From NCBI GenBank assembly GCA_947447525.1, contig CANFJL010000001.1:372001-436000 (forward strand): a stretch of 64,000 nucleotides of DNA. The letters are read 5' to 3'. This DNA comes from Flavobacteriales bacterium. GTDB lineage: Bacteria; Bacteroidota; Bacteroidia; Flavobacteriales_D; Crocinitomicaceae. The position numbers and the translations under genes are program-made. Below, piece after piece: positions 17,561 through 28,093 of the stretch (positions within the stretch are counted from its first letter, which is position 1; the number at the start of each line of letters is the position of its first letter). The notes under the pieces are model-generated. The model was not told the DNA's origin. It searched no databases and saw only the letters and a program-made list of their open reading frames with translations.

Positions 17561-19006
17561 ATGCAAAAGTACATTTTTATCTTGTTCCTTATTGTTGTTT
17601 CGGTAATTACCGCCCAAACTCCAAAAGATGCAATTAATCGTTTTGCTCAAGATCCGACATTAAAAAATGCCTTAGTGTCTTTTAAAGCCGTTGAAATTTC
17701 TGATGGGAATGTAATTGCAAGTTTTGACCCTAAAAGAGCAATTGTAAGTGCTTCAACAACAAAATTGTTCAGTACAGCAAGCGCATTTGAAATACTTGGT
17801 CCTCAATATAGAGCTATAACAAGGATATATATCGATGGTCCAATTGATAGTTTAGGTATTTTGCATGGTAATATTTGGATTCGTGGTGGCGGTGATGTGT
17901 CCCTTGGCAGTAAATTTTTTAGTAATGAAAATGAAGAATTACTTTTTTTAAATGCTTGGACAGATTCGATATTATCGAAAGGAATTCACGGTGTAACTGG
18001 GGCAGTAATCTCAGATGGCAGCAGTTTCGGATATGAAGGTGCCCCAGCAGGATGGGCAACCAATGACCTTGGGAATTATTTCGGTGCGGTTTCAGGTGGA
18101 ATTAATTTTTATGACAATACCGTTAAATTAAATTTCAGCTCAGGAAAGATGGGTTCAAAAACTATATTGAAATCTATTTATCCAAAAATAGACGGTTTGA
18201 CTTTTTCAAATAGTGTCTTAGCTGCAAATGTAAGTGGGGATGATTGTTACGTTTATGGTGCTCCATATACCTATCAACGTTTAGCTACAGGAAAAATACC
18301 AGCCAATCAATCTAATTTTATTGTGAAAGGTAGTATGCCTGATCCTGAATTACATTTAGCAAAATACTGGTTGGACATTCTGAAATCGAAAGGAATTGAT
18401 GTAAAAAATGGAGCTACATCTCAACGCATATTCCTAGGAAAAAATAATTATGCTAATAATTTTACTTTACTCTTTACTCAAGAAGGTAAGTCTGTAAAAG
18501 AAATTGCCTATTGGACGAATCTAAAGAGTGTTAATTTATTCGCTGAAGGTTTATTCAACTTAATTGGATACGAAACTAAAAATATAGGTTCAAATACTGA
18601 AAGTATCAAAGTATTTCATCAATATTGGGATGCTAAAATTAATTTGGAAGGAATGACAATTCATGATGGGAGCGGATTATCGCGATTAAACGCCATTTCA
18701 GCAGATCATTTTTGTGAGCTTTTAATTTATATGAGTAAATCTAAAGAATTTGAAAATTTCAAAAGCACGCTTCCGATTGCTGGAAAAACAGGCACCATAA
18801 AAAGTTTATGTCGTGGTGGTATTGGAGAAGGTAGGATTTTTGCCAAAAGTGGAACGATTAACAAGGTTAAAGCTTATGCTGGGTATGTTAAAACAGTAAG
18901 TGGAAAAGACCTTGTTTTTTCCTTTACAGTGAATAATTATTCCTGTTCAACATCAGATTTAGTATCGAAGATGGAACAGGTGTTAAATGCAATTGCTGCC
19001 TATTAA
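17561..19006 (+). CDS. dacB: D-alanyl-D-alanine carboxypeptidase/endopeptidase (PBP4 family)
   Basis: This 481-residue secreted enzyme has a signal peptide (1-18) and the three penicillin-binding motifs of the DacB family: STTK with the catalytic S65 and K68, SVN (323-325), and KSG (429-431) inside FAKSGTINKVKAYAGY. The large insert between motifs 1 and 2 is typical of PBP4. It trims D-Ala and cleaves murein cross-links in the periplasm. Its stop overlaps the convergent ddl stop through a shared TTAA. The pairing with ddl places D-Ala-D-Ala synthesis next to its removal. Confidence 0.94.
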   Translation: MQKYIFILFLIVVSVITAQTPKDAINRFAQDPTLKNALVSFKAVEISDGNVIASFDPKRAIVSASTTKLFSTASAFEILGPQYRAITRIYIDGPIDSLGILHGNIWIRGGGDVSLGSKFFSNENEELLFLNAWTDSILSKGIHGVTGAVISDGSSFGYEGAPAGWATNDLGNYFGAVSGGINFYDNTVKLNFSSGKMGSKTILKSIYPKIDGLTFSNSVLAANVSGDDCYVYGAPYTYQRLATGKIPANQSNFIVKGSMPDPELHLAKYWLDILKSKGIDVKNGATSQRIFLGKNNYANNFTLLFTQEGKSVKEIAYWTNLKSVNLFAEGLFNLIGYETKNIGSNTESIKVFHQYWDAKINLEGMTIHDGSGLSRLNAISADHFCELLIYMSKSKEFENFKSTLPIAGKTGTIKSLCRGGIGEGRIFAKSGTINKVKAYAGYVKTVSGKDLVFSFTVNNYSCSTSDLVSKMEQVLNAIAAY

Positions 19007-19968
19007 TTTAAAGTTACGGTAGTGATCTCTTTCCAGAAATCAGAAATTGAAATACCTGCTTCAGCGAGCATTTTTGGAACGATACTTTCAGATGAAAATC
19101 CAGGAGTGGTATTTACCTCGATGACATAAGGGACATTATTAACCAACATAAAGTCTATTCTTGCGATAGATTTCAATTGCATTAATTGGTATATTTTCTT
19201 TGCTAATTCTTGAACATTTTTAGTCAAGTCTTCATTAATTCTTGCAGGGGTAATTTCATTTGATTTTCCTTGATATTTCGCTTCATAATCAAAAAACTCA
19301 TTTTCACTCACGATTTCAGTTAATGGTAACGCAACAAGTCCTTTCGGTGAAAGATAAACGCCACAGGTAACCTCAATGCCATCGAGAAAGGATTCAATAA
19401 CAACCGTTTTGCCTTCCTTAAATGCAAACTGCAATGCAGGAAGTACTTCATCAATTGATTTTACCTTAGAGATTCCATAGGAAGATCCGGAATCGGAAGG
19501 CTTTATAAAGATAGGAAGCCCTAGATGTTCAATTATTTCAGATGGAGTGTATTGATGATCATTTTGTAAAAAAAGTGATTTCGCAACGGGAATGTCAAAT
19601 GATTTTAAAAATTGATTGCAATACCATTTGTCAAATGAAAGCGCAGAAGCGAGTGCGCCTGAATTGACATAAGGAATGTTATGCATATCTAATAAGGCTT
19701 GAATTTTACCGTTTTCTCCTGGATTTCCATGAATGTAAATCAGCCCTGCATCAATCTGTTTTTGGACACCATTCTCCAGAAAAGAGCAGTCGTTTAAGTT
19801 AAAAGACGCTAGTCCTTTATCGGTCTCCACCTCCCATTTTTCAGTGCTAACAATAATACGAACCACTTTATATTCTTTTGGAAAATGGGTACGTATGGTT
19901 TCAGCACTCTTAAGTGAAATTTCAAATTCGGAGGAGAATCCACCACAAAAAAGACCAATGGTTTTCAT
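19003..19968 (-). CDS. ddl: D-alanine--D-alanine ligase
   Basis: Started at the ATG at 19968 (MKTIGLFCGGFSSEFEISL), the protein has 321 residues. It is an ATP-grasp enzyme that joins two D-Ala molecules for peptidoglycan precursors. Visible motifs are GNPGENGKIQALLDMHNIPYVNSG, the ATP-grasp segment PIFIKPSDSGSSYGISKV, VIESFLDGIEVTCGVY, and the metal-binding end RIDFMLVNNVPYVIEVNTTPGFSSESI. A slightly longer upstream frame exists but lacks family similarity. It is convergent with dacB and shares a 4-nt stop overlap. Confidence 0.96.
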   Translation of the reverse strand: MKTIGLFCGGFSSEFEISLKSAETIRTHFPKEYKVVRIIVSTEKWEVETDKGLASFNLNDCSFLENGVQKQIDAGLIYIHGNPGENGKIQALLDMHNIPYVNSGALASALSFDKWYCNQFLKSFDIPVAKSLFLQNDHQYTPSEIIEHLGLPIFIKPSDSGSSYGISKVKSIDEVLPALQFAFKEGKTVVIESFLDGIEVTCGVYLSPKGLVALPLTEIVSENEFFDYEAKYQGKSNEITPARINEDLTKNVQELAKKIYQLMQLKSIARIDFMLVNNVPYVIEVNTTPGFSSESIVPKMLAEAGISISDFWKEITTVTLN

Positions 19969-20108
19969 AAACTTACTTTTAAACGAAGTTAGAGTCATTC
20001 CCTTTATATTATATTATTTCAAAGGAAAGTTTTCAGCATAAGTGTTGTTAATTTTAATTCGGCTTTATTACTTACTTGTTATTAATGCAATTTTAAGGTC
20101 AATTTAAT

Positions 20109-20116
20109 TAATTTTG
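20109..20116 (+). promoter_or_regulatory. -7 element close to the acyltransferase start codon
   Basis: TAATTTTG matches TAnnTTTG exactly and ends 7 nt before the ATG at 20124, so the leader would be zero to a few nucleotides. I do not see a well-spaced TTG at -33. Confidence 0.4.
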
Positions 20117-20123
20117 TTTTTAA

Positions 20124-21446
20124 ATGAAAGCTTTATATTTTTTATGGTGGTTAATATTTGGATATAGTTTACGCTTATTTTATCGAAAAATTGTAGTGCT
20201 CAACGGTAAGCGAAATAGTGAAGGGAGTACCATTTTCATTAGTAATCATCCTGCTTCCTTTATGGATCCCTTGATTGTTTCAAGATTTAATAATGCGATC
20301 GTATTCTTCCTAACAAGATCTGATGTCTTTACTCGTTTGACTCATCCAATTTTTAAGTCTGCTCACATGCTTCCTATATTCAGACAGCAAGATGGCGGGA
20401 ATACCAATGAGAAAAACAAGGAGGTTTTCAAAAAATGTTCTGATGTCTTGTTGAGAAATAAAAATATTTTAATTTTCGGAGAGGGATTAACTGATGATGT
20501 CTTTATTCGACGCGTCAAACCTTTAAAAAAAGGTGCTTTGCGTATTGGTTTTACAGCGCTTGAATCGTGTAATTGGGAAAAGAAAATTTACATTTCGCTT
20601 GTTGGAATCAACTATACGCAAGCCAATCTTTATGGGAGCGATATTCTATTGTCTAATTCAGATAAAATTTGTCTCAATGATTATCGCGAAGCATTTGAAG
20701 AAAATCCAAGTCGTACTATTTCAGCTATAAATCGAGATTTAGAATTAATGCTACAAGATCAATTAACGCATGTTGAGTCTGAAGAAAATGCAGGTCTTCA
20801 TGAGGATATAATGATGTTGACAAGGAAAGGAATGCATCCAATTTGTTTTGATAAGCAATTATCACTTGAAGAAAGATGGAATTATTCTAAATCATTGGCA
20901 ACTTGGTTGAACAAGCAAGAAACATCTGCTTTAGACGAATTAAAATCACTTATGACTGAATATCGAAAGCGTCTTTCATCGACAAAAATAACTGAAAACA
21001 ATAGATATCTAAAGGCGAATAACAAATGGAAATTAACACAAAATTTTTGCCGTTTCACTATTCTTTTTCCAATGGGAATATTAGGAATTCTTCATGCTGG
21101 AATTCCCTATTTATTGGTAAAGAAATTCGTCGAAAAAAGTTTTAAACGGGATGTTTTTTGGGCCTCTGTCAAAATGATTTTGGGTATAATTATTATAGGA
21201 TTGATCAACTTGCCAATTTTGTTTTTAGGATCAAAATTTTTTCCATGCTTGAGCTTACTTGAAGCTTCAATTTATGTTTCCCTTTACTATTTGAGTATTG
21301 GTATTTTTGCATATGCTGCTTATGAATGTAAACTTCTAATTTCAGTTTTTTGGAATCAATTTCAAATGCGCAACATTGATCTTTCTAAGTTAAATCAACA
21401 ACGGGAGATAATAATAAACAAAATCAATCAAGAAATTTCATTATAA
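20124..21446 (+). CDS. PlsC/Gat1-like glycerol-phosphate acyltransferase
   Basis: The 440-residue protein carries an N-terminal acyltransferase domain with SNHPASFMDPLI (an HX5D version of the catalytic box, as in the yeast Gat1-type group), then IFGEGLTDDVFIRRVKPLKKGALRIGF as the substrate-binding block. The C-terminal half has three or four hydrophobic segments (about 310-420), which fits membrane-bound phospholipid synthesis. The substrate could be glycerol-3-phosphate or lysophosphatidate; sequence alone does not decide. The ung gene follows after 5 nt, so the two share a transcript. Confidence 0.85.
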   Translation: MKALYFLWWLIFGYSLRLFYRKIVVLNGKRNSEGSTIFISNHPASFMDPLIVSRFNNAIVFFLTRSDVFTRLTHPIFKSAHMLPIFRQQDGGNTNEKNKEVFKKCSDVLLRNKNILIFGEGLTDDVFIRRVKPLKKGALRIGFTALESCNWEKKIYISLVGINYTQANLYGSDILLSNSDKICLNDYREAFEENPSRTISAINRDLELMLQDQLTHVESEENAGLHEDIMMLTRKGMHPICFDKQLSLEERWNYSKSLATWLNKQETSALDELKSLMTEYRKRLSSTKITENNRYLKANNKWKLTQNFCRFTILFPMGILGILHAGIPYLLVKKFVEKSFKRDVFWASVKMILGIIIIGLINLPILFLGSKFFPCLSLLEASIYVSLYYLSIGIFAYAAYECKLLISVFWNQFQMRNIDLSKLNQQREIIINKINQEISL

Positions 21447-21451
21447 ACTTC

Positions 21452-22138
21452 ATGAACGAAGCGCTATTAAGTGAATTTCATTTCCCTTTAGATTGGTTTA
21501 ATGAATTGTCACCCGAAGAAATTACTAATTTATTTGATGTTTTAAAGGAGTTGAAAACGCTTTATGAGGCACATCCTTCTTCAATTTTTCCTGAAAAAGA
21601 AAAAGTCTTTAATGCACTAACACTTTGTCCAATAGCAGCACTCAAAGTCGTAATCTTAGGTCAAGATCCTTATCCAACAAAAGGTCATGCCAATGGATTG
21701 TGTTTTTCAGTGAACGCTGGTGTAAGACCTATTCCAAAAAGTTTGCAAAATATTTTCAAAGAATTAAAAAATGATCAATTTCTCCATCACAGTGTTCAAG
21801 ATGACTTGACTTATTGGGCAGAGCAAGGAGTATTGTTATTAAACTCTGTTTTAACTGTTCAGGAAGGAAAAGCAGGAAGTCATTTCGATTTAGGTTGGGA
21901 AAAGGTTACGGCTTCATTTCTTGAAATTATCAATCGTAAGAAAAATAATGTAGTTTTTCTTTTATGGGGAGCAAAGGCTCAAATAAAGCAAAATCAAATA
22001 GAATTAAATAAACATTGTGTTCTTTTAGCGCCACATCCTTCTCCATTGTCTGTTTATCGTGGCTTTTATGGATGCAAGCATTTTAGTAAAACAAACAACT
22101 ATTTAAAATCTATTGGTGAGAAAGAAATTGCATGGTAA
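21452..22138 (+). CDS. ung: Uracil-DNA glycosylase
   Basis: The 228-residue enzyme is a family 1 UDG that removes uracil from DNA. The catalytic water-activating box GQDPYPTKGHANGLCFSV, the segment GVLLLNSVLTVQEGKAGSH and the DNA-intercalation loop HPSPLSVYRGF are all present. Length is standard. It is 5 nt downstream of the acyltransferase gene. Confidence 0.97.
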   Translation: MNEALLSEFHFPLDWFNELSPEEITNLFDVLKELKTLYEAHPSSIFPEKEKVFNALTLCPIAALKVVILGQDPYPTKGHANGLCFSVNAGVRPIPKSLQNIFKELKNDQFLHHSVQDDLTYWAEQGVLLLNSVLTVQEGKAGSHFDLGWEKVTASFLEIINRKKNNVVFLLWGAKAQIKQNQIELNKHCVLLAPHPSPLSVYRGFYGCKHFSKTNNYLKSIGEKEIAW

Positions 22139-22184
22139 TCATATTTTTCACTAAAAAATTACAAGTCAATTTGAATCTAAAGAT

Positions 22185-22192
22185 TAACTTTG
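22185..22192 (+). promoter_or_regulatory. -7 element close to the hemE start codon
   Basis: TAACTTTG matches TAnnTTTG and ends 6 nt before the hemE ATG at 22199. Transcription would begin at or within a few bases of the start codon. A TTTG at 22170-22173 is too close to be a normal -33 element, so the support rests on the -7 match. Confidence 0.4.
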
Positions 22193-22198
22193 CTCACC

Positions 22199-23230
22199 AT
22201 GGAATTAAAAAATGATTTGTTCTTGCGTGCTGCAAGAGGTGAGGCAATTGAAAGGTATCCTGTTTGGTTAATGCGTCAAGCAGGAAGAATTTTACCGGAA
22301 TACAGAGCGCTTAGAGCGACACTTTCTGGTTTTAAGGAATTGGTTGAAACGCCTGAGTTGGCTGCTGAGGTTACGATACAGCCTGTTGATCATTTGGATG
22401 TTGATGCGGCAATCATTTTTTCTGACATCTTAGTGGTTCCAGAAGCGATGGGCCTTCCATATCAAATGTTAGAACAAAAAGGACCTTGGTTTGAAAATAC
22501 CATACGCTCTCGAGAACAATTAAATTTATTAGACACTCATATTGATGTTGCAGATCGTTTATCCTATGTATTTGAAGCATTAAAAATCACTAAAAATGCA
22601 TTGAATGGTCGAGTGCCTTTAATTGGTTTTGCTGGTGCTCCATGGACAATTCTTTGTTATATGGTAGAAGGGAAAGGATCAAAAACTTTTTCTGAATCTA
22701 GAAAGTTATTATACACACAACCAGAATTGGCACATGAATTGTTAAGTCGAATCACGGATGTTACCATAACTTATTTGAAATTGCAATTAGCCGCAGGGGC
22801 AGATGCTTTGCAATTATTTGATTCATGGGCAGGAATATTAGGAAGAGAACATTATAAGGTCTTTGGCTTAAAATATATACAACAAATTGTAGAGGCACTT
22901 CCAGGAGTTCCTTTGACGGTTTTTTCAAAAGGTGCGCTGGCTTCTTTACCAGATTTGGCTGAATTGAACTGCACTACTTTAGGTTTAGATTGGAATATGG
23001 ATGTTGCTTACGCAAGAGAATTAGTTAAAGAAACAAAGACTTTACAAGGTAATTTAGATCCATGTTTATTGTATGCAGATGATAGTATTATTGAAAAAGA
23101 AACAATAAAATTGCTAAAATCATTTAAAAGTCAAAGACATATTGTAAATTTGGGTCACGGTGTTTATCCGGATATTGACCCTGAAAAGGTGAAAGTATTA
23201 ATCAAAACTGTTAAAAACTATGAAAATTAA
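22199..23230 (+). CDS. hemE: Uroporphyrinogen decarboxylase
   Basis: Started at the ATG at 22199 ([15 protein letters not shown]), the enzyme has 343 residues and converts uroporphyrinogen III to coproporphyrinogen III in heme synthesis. The signature [16 protein letters not shown], the Asp in [14 protein letters not shown], and [28 protein letters not shown] and the closing [16 protein letters not shown] are all present. The 3' end overlaps the next gene by 11 nt. No other heme genes are in the window. Confidence 0.97.
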   Translation: MELKNDLFLRAARGEAIERYPVWLMRQAGRILPEYRALRATLSGFKELVETPELAAEVTIQPVDHLDVDAAIIFSDILVVPEAMGLPYQMLEQKGPWFENTIRSREQLNLLDTHIDVADRLSYVFEALKITKNALNGRVPLIGFAGAPWTILCYMVEGKGSKTFSESRKLLYTQPELAHELLSRITDVTITYLKLQLAAGADALQLFDSWAGILGREHYKVFGLKYIQQIVEALPGVPLTVFSKGALASLPDLAELNCTTLGLDWNMDVAYARELVKETKTLQGNLDPCLLYADDSIIEKETIKLLKSFKSQRHIVNLGHGVYPDIDPEKVKVLIKTVKNYEN

Positions 23231-24536
23231 AACTACTATTTTAGCATTAGCTGCTTGTTTAGCGCTGATTATTTCTTTAGATTCTACTGCTAATGCGCAG
23301 CGAAAAGGTAAGGGTGATAAACTTAAAGCTTTTTTAAATGAAGGCTTTGAAAAAACGATAGAAGAAGACCCTCAAATTTCTGAAGCAGGCGGTATTAATT
23401 TATTGTCAAACATTAAGCAAACGACTGAATTACCAGCTGATTTATTCAACAGAGCTTCCGAAGGTGGTGATTTTGCAGTTGGTCTAAGTCTTTATGGTGA
23501 TGAAACTCCGATTGAAGCATCCACTGAAAAATTAGATGAGGCAGATAAAAAATTATTTGATAGTGAAGGTAAAGGTGGTGGCAATAATTTTGCCGGAATT
23601 ATTACATACAAACCAGGAAAACTAGATAAAGAAAGATCATATATTACAATTCCTTTTATGTCGGATAAAAAACCAATAAAAATGACAAAAGGAATGATGT
23701 ATTGTGTTGAATACTCTATTTCATTAGCAGAATCTTCTAAATACGCAACCAATAATATTGGTTTGTTATTTTCTAAAGAAGTAATAAATGATGCTCCAAT
23801 TGGACATGTAGCTAAAGAAGCTGGAAGAACCTTAACCAATTACAACAATAAAGTTTACAATAATTTTTATGGTTGGGATAAAGTTTGTGCTACCTATGAA
23901 GCAAAAGGAGATGAACAATGTTTAATTATAGGAAATTTTGAAATGAATACAGATACGAAAACTGAGGTTATGAAAAAGCCTAAAACTTTCGAAAATCCTG
24001 TAATTCCTCAAGCTTATTATTTCATTGATAACATTCGAATCAAAGAAGTTACTACTAAAGAACAATGTAAATGTTACCAAGCAGATACTGCAAATATTGA
24101 AGATTCTTATTCAGCCTTGATTTATGATAAAACTCCAGAAATTAATGATAAGATGACCAATGCACAGAAAATTGCTGCACAAGTTGCCTATTATGGATTT
24201 GGTAAAAAATCAATGACTCCCTCTTCAAAGGATATATTTAATTACATCATACAACAAATGAATGCTAATCCAGCTTTAAATATTGAGATTGAAGGTCACA
24301 ATGATGTCAAAGAAGATCAAGTTGCTGAACAAAATCAAGAATTTCAGAATATGGCGCGTCAAAGAGCGGAGGCAGTTAAAAAGTATTTAGTTGGACAAGG
24401 AATAGCTGAAGATCGTTTAACGGTGAGTTCTACAGGTGCTAAAGTTAATAGTTCTGAAATTGATAATGAATACGATGATGAAGAAACTAAAGAAGCTAAA
24501 AATCGTCGTGTGATGTTTAAAGTAGTGACTAACTAA
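23220..24536 (+). CDS. OmpA-domain secreted protein
   Basis: This 438-residue protein has a signal peptide ending in ANAQ (about residue 26), a large unique N-terminal domain (about 30-310) and a C-terminal OmpA/MotB peptidoglycan-binding domain (about 325-438) with [32 protein letters not shown] and the closing NRRVMFKV. It is probably an outer-membrane or periplasmic protein tethered to murein. The N-terminal domain includes CKCYQADT near residue 285 and I do not recognise it. It overlaps hemE by 11 nt and is followed by a bidirectional terminator. Confidence 0.85.
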   Translation: MKIKTTILALAACLALIISLDSTANAQRKGKGDKLKAFLNEGFEKTIEEDPQISEAGGINLLSNIKQTTELPADLFNRASEGGDFAVGLSLYGDETPIEASTEKLDEADKKLFDSEGKGGGNNFAGIITYKPGKLDKERSYITIPFMSDKKPIKMTKGMMYCVEYSISLAESSKYATNNIGLLFSKEVINDAPIGHVAKEAGRTLTNYNNKVYNNFYGWDKVCATYEAKGDEQCLIIGNFEMNTDTKTEVMKKPKTFENPVIPQAYYFIDNIRIKEVTTKEQCKCYQADTANIEDSYSALIYDKTPEINDKMTNAQKIAAQVAYYGFGKKSMTPSSKDIFNYIIQQMNANPALNIEIEGHNDVKEDQVAEQNQEFQNMARQRAEAVKKYLVGQGIAEDRLTVSSTGAKVNSSEIDNEYDDEETKEAKNRRVMFKVVTN

Positions 24537-24552
24537 TAAGAATATTTAATTT

Positions 24553-24582
24553 AAAAAAAGGGAGCAACGGCTCCCTTTTTTT
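24553..24582. terminator. Bidirectional terminator between the OmpA-domain gene and maf
   Basis: GGGAGC (24560-24565), loop AACG, GCTCCC (24570-24575), flanked by seven A on the left and seven T on the right. It can serve the plus-strand gene and the convergent maf operon, whose stop codon starts at 24583-24581. Confidence 0.85.
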
Positions 24583-25144
24583 ATGCCAATAATTTTCTGA
24601 TTTCTAATTGTAGTCCTTGGGTTGGCAGCCCCATTACATTGGTGTAGGATCCTTCGATGCGTTCAATTCCTACGACTCCAATCCAGTCTTGTATCCCATA
24701 AGATCCAGCTTTATCAAAAGCATCACCTTGATCTAGATAATAAGAAATTTCATCTTGACTTAATACTTTAAAACTTACTGAGGTTTTTTCAGAAAAGTCA
24801 ACTTTCTCATCCTTATAATAAATAGAAACACCTGTAATTACTTCGTGTGTTTTTCCAGATAGTTTACTAAGCATTTTTTCAGCGTCAATTCTATCTTTAG
24901 GCTTGCCTAGAATTTCATTTTCCAGTAATACAATCGTATCTGCACAGATTAATAAGTCCTCGCTTTCAATTTGAGGAGTCAATGCATTAAGCTTTAGATT
25001 TGAAATATATTCTGCAACCAAATATGGTGATATCGTTTCGGGAAAAATTTCATCAACTGTTGGGATAAGAACTTCAAAATCATATCCCATTGCAGCTAAT
25101 AATTCTTTCCTTCTTGGCGATTGAGATCCTAAGATAAACTTCAT
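24581..25144 (-). CDS. maf: Maf-family nucleoside triphosphate pyrophosphatase
   Basis: The 187-residue protein starts FILGSQSPRRKELLAAMG, the family's N-terminal signature, and contains LICADTIVLLENEILGKPKD, KLSGKTHEVITGVS and DKAGSYGIQDW. Maf proteins hydrolyse non-canonical or excess nucleoside triphosphates such as dTTP or UTP. It is the last gene of the queE operon; its ATG shares a base with the ubiA-like stop. Confidence 0.93.
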   Translation of the reverse strand: MKFILGSQSPRRKELLAAMGYDFEVLIPTVDEIFPETISPYLVAEYISNLKLNALTPQIESEDLLICADTIVLLENEILGKPKDRIDAEKMLSKLSGKTHEVITGVSIYYKDEKVDFSEKTSVSFKVLSQDEISYYLDQGDAFDKAGSYGIQDWIGVVGIERIEGSYTNVMGLPTQGLQLEIRKLLA

Positions 25145-26073
25145 TAGCAGTATAAAAATAAGGTGCTAATTCCTATGAAAAGAATAGCTTTGATTATTAA
25201 GCTGTACCATTTTAACGGCAAGCCTTTTTTGATGAAATTGATGGGAATGAGCAACACGGTTACACCAATACCAAGGAATAAAATCACCCACATCAGTTGA
25301 TTGCTAATAAAGGAATTGTTGAAAAAAAGTAGGGCAATTAAACATGAAATAAAACTCAATTGGCAAATAGCGATTGCAATCCAAAGTGATTTCTTCTTTC
25401 CTATGTACATGGGTAATGAATAGACATTAATTTTCTTATCTCCCTCAATGTCTTCAATGTCTTTTATTATTTCTCGACCTAGATTTAAAATGAAGGCACA
25501 TATTGCCAATAGATAGATAAAAGAATAATCAACATAAATGGTCCAGGTGGAGGAATGGTAAGGTGAAAAAGCTTGAGTTGATTCATTGGAAACTTTAAAG
25601 AATACAACAACAAGCAATGGGATAATACCTGTCATTAATGCAATAATGAAATTGCCAATCAGGATTTTCTTTTTAAAATATAAGCTATAAAACCAAAGCA
25701 GGTTAACAATCACCACTTGAATAAATACAAACCATAAACTTTGGTAATAAATACTCAGATATATTGAGATGAAAACAGCAAAAGCATTAAAAATCCAATG
25801 CAATGCAATGGCCCATCTTTTTTTAATATGTTTCCCAATTACAACACGTTCAGGTTTGTTGATTTTATCAGCTTTGATGTCAAAATAGTCATTAATTATA
25901 TTTCCTGCGGCAGCTATTAAGACTGTCGAAAAAATGAGAAGCGTGAAATTAATTGGTTCAAAACGAACGAATTGAAAATAATTAGTGGTGTGAATATAAT
26001 AAGCACAGCCAATCATGGTGATCATGATAATCAATAGATTGATAGGGCGAATTAATCGGATAAAATGTTTCAT
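25144..26073 (-). CDS. UbiA-family prenyltransferase
   Basis: The 309-residue protein has 8-9 membrane segments and the two Asp-rich motifs of UbiA enzymes: NDYFDIKADKINKPERVV (about residues 61-78) and REIIKDIEDIEGDKKINV (about 200-217). The family transfers isoprenoid chains to aromatic or glycerol-phosphate acceptors. Proteins of this kind in Bacteroidota are often annotated as geranylgeranylglycerol-phosphate geranylgeranyltransferase, but the substrate cannot be deduced here. It overlaps the PD40-OmpA stop by 4 nt. Confidence 0.88.
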   Translation of the reverse strand: MKHFIRLIRPINLLIIMITMIGCAYYIHTTNYFQFVRFEPINFTLLIFSTVLIAAAGNIINDYFDIKADKINKPERVVIGKHIKKRWAIALHWIFNAFAVFISIYLSIYYQSLWFVFIQVVIVNLLWFYSLYFKKKILIGNFIIALMTGIIPLLVVVFFKVSNESTQAFSPYHSSTWTIYVDYSFIYLLAICAFILNLGREIIKDIEDIEGDKKINVYSLPMYIGKKKSLWIAIAICQLSFISCLIALLFFNNSFISNQLMWVILFLGIGVTVLLIPINFIKKGLPLKWYSLIIKAILFIGISTLFLYC

Positions 26074-28091
26074 TTGATTATTTTATATACCGTTCTGCGA
26101 TTTTTCTGATGTGCTTTTTCAATTTCTATATCATTCTTCAATTTTGCAATACTTATATCATCTATAAGCGGCATCGTTTCGCCATAACCCACGAATGTCA
26201 AGCGCTTGGAGTCTATTCCCTCTGTGTTAATCAAATAATCATATACTGTTTTTGCCCTAGCGGTAGATAAAGCTAAGTTTTCGACTGCATTTCCTCGGGT
26301 GTCTGTATGCCCACCTAATTCTATTTTTAAGGTAACATTCTTCTTTAAAAATTCAGCAAGATTTTTTAATTCTATGGCAGATTCTTGTCTTAAACTAGAT
26401 TTATTTAAGTCGAAGAATACATTGGCTAATACATTTTCAGTGGTACTGTTAATTGGGTTAAGAGGAATGTCAATATGATAGTGATTTTGTCCGTCCGGAA
26501 TTTTTAAATCAAAATTTAAAGAGTAGGGTAAATAAGAATTATAACTCACCTGGATGGCGTAACTTCTATTAATAGGAAGTGCAACCATAAAAGAGCCATC
26601 TAATTTATCAGCATCAGATACGATTACAATGTCCCCACTTTCAATATCTGTAAGAATAAAATGACCACCGAGTGGATTTTTAGATAGTGCATCAAATACA
26701 TTGCCATCAAAATAAAGTGTCTTAGTAGGCCTTAAATCTTCAGGCAGTTGAAAATAATAGATGTCTAAATCACCATAACCGCCCGTTCTATCTGATGCAA
26801 AAAAAGCTATATCTCCAATAGGGGAGACTAGTAATGAATTCTCGTCATATTTTGTATTGATTGGGTAGCCAAGATTTTGTGGTTTACCCCAGTTTCCATT
26901 AGCATCCATCTTGCTTACAAAAAGATCAGATCCTCCCATTCCAACATGACCACGAGAGGCAAAGTAGAGCGTTTTCCCATCAGGATGAATACAAACTGAT
27001 TCTTCTGCAAAAGGGGTGTTTATGATATCAGAAAGTCTTTGAGCAACACCCCATTGGCCATTCTCTTGTAAATTCGACATCCAAATATCACTATTCCCAT
27101 TGGCGTTTTTTCCTCTGATGCCTCTAACAAAATAAAGCGTTTGTCCATCAGCAGATAATGATGGTTGTGATTCCCAATGAGACGAATTAACCCCACCAGG
27201 TAAATTCACTGGATTCAACCATTTGTTACCTAATCTTTTGGTGTAAAATAAATCACAGCTACCTTTTCCTTCTCTGTTCTCTCCATAATAGGTACCTGAG
27301 TTGTCGGAACAAGCAACAAAAATTAAACTCTTTCCGTCTGCGGCAATAGTAGGAGCCCCTTCATTATTTACGGTGTTAACATTCATGGGCATTGACATAG
27401 ATGCCTGCCAATTGTTTTCTTCGCTTAAGTTGGAAATATAAAAATCTTCTTGCGCTTGATATCCTTGGACTCTTTTATCTGGAATACGTCGCGTGAAAAG
27501 TAATGTTTTGCCGTCAACGGTTATCGTTGGATAATATTCCGGGTTGTTGGTATTAATGCCAGGCCCTACATTAATTGGATTAAAATCTCTAGGATTTTTA
27601 ATGGCATTTTGGGCAAAACTTGCATTTTGTTTTATTGCCCATGCATTAGGCATCAGTTCTTCATTTGCATTAGGAAATTTAATAAAAAGATCTGCATAAC
27701 GAATAGCTTTATCATAATTCCCTTCGGCCAAATGAAGCGCTGCTAAAAAATACAAAGTAGAACCACTTCTACTGTGTTCAGGATTGATTCGAAGGGCTGC
27801 TTCATAATGGATTATTGCTTGATCATAGCGATTGAGGTTTTCATTATATTGCGCTGTAAGAATATGAGCTTCCCAAAAATTTGGGTCTTTTTTGAGCGCT
27901 GCTGAAAGTAATTCAAGTCCACCATTGTAGTTGGATCCGTGGGTTTTTGGATCTAAGGTTTGCCCAGGAATGCGCTGTGCTTCTTCTAGTAATTTAATTG
28001 CTTTCTTACTTTTTGTTGAATAGTGAAATTGGGAATGTAATTGCAGTGTCAAAAAAAGAAATGAAAATAGAAGCAAGAGCGATTTTATCAT
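26070..28091 (-). CDS. TPR-PD40-OmpA outer-membrane protein
   Basis: This 673-residue protein has a signal peptide (1-19), TPR-like helices (about 45-150; WEAHILTAQYNENLNRYDQA), a PD40/WD40-like beta-propeller (about 175-450) with repeated ADGKTLLF, ADGQTLYFVRGI and PDGKTLYFASRG blades, a carboxypeptidase-regulatory-like Ig domain (about 455-545) and a C-terminal OmpA domain (about 555-673; LGGHTDTRGNAVENLALSTARA). The architecture is common in Bacteroidota, where members include gliding/T9SS accessory proteins. A paralogue lies at 51.8-53.8 kb. It starts 2 nt after queE ends. Confidence 0.9.
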   Translation of the reverse strand: MIKSLLLLFSFLFLTLQLHSQFHYSTKSKKAIKLLEEAQRIPGQTLDPKTHGSNYNGGLELLSAALKKDPNFWEAHILTAQYNENLNRYDQAIIHYEAALRINPEHSRSGSTLYFLAALHLAEGNYDKAIRYADLFIKFPNANEELMPNAWAIKQNASFAQNAIKNPRDFNPINVGPGINTNNPEYYPTITVDGKTLLFTRRIPDKRVQGYQAQEDFYISNLSEENNWQASMSMPMNVNTVNNEGAPTIAADGKSLIFVACSDNSGTYYGENREGKGSCDLFYTKRLGNKWLNPVNLPGGVNSSHWESQPSLSADGQTLYFVRGIRGKNANGNSDIWMSNLQENGQWGVAQRLSDIINTPFAEESVCIHPDGKTLYFASRGHVGMGGSDLFVSKMDANGNWGKPQNLGYPINTKYDENSLLVSPIGDIAFFASDRTGGYGDLDIYYFQLPEDLRPTKTLYFDGNVFDALSKNPLGGHFILTDIESGDIVIVSDADKLDGSFMVALPINRSYAIQVSYNSYLPYSLNFDLKIPDGQNHYHIDIPLNPINSTTENVLANVFFDLNKSSLRQESAIELKNLAEFLKKNVTLKIELGGHTDTRGNAVENLALSTARAKTVYDYLINTEGIDSKRLTFVGYGETMPLIDDISIAKLKNDIEIEKAHQKNRRTVYKIIK

Positions 28092-28093
28092 TT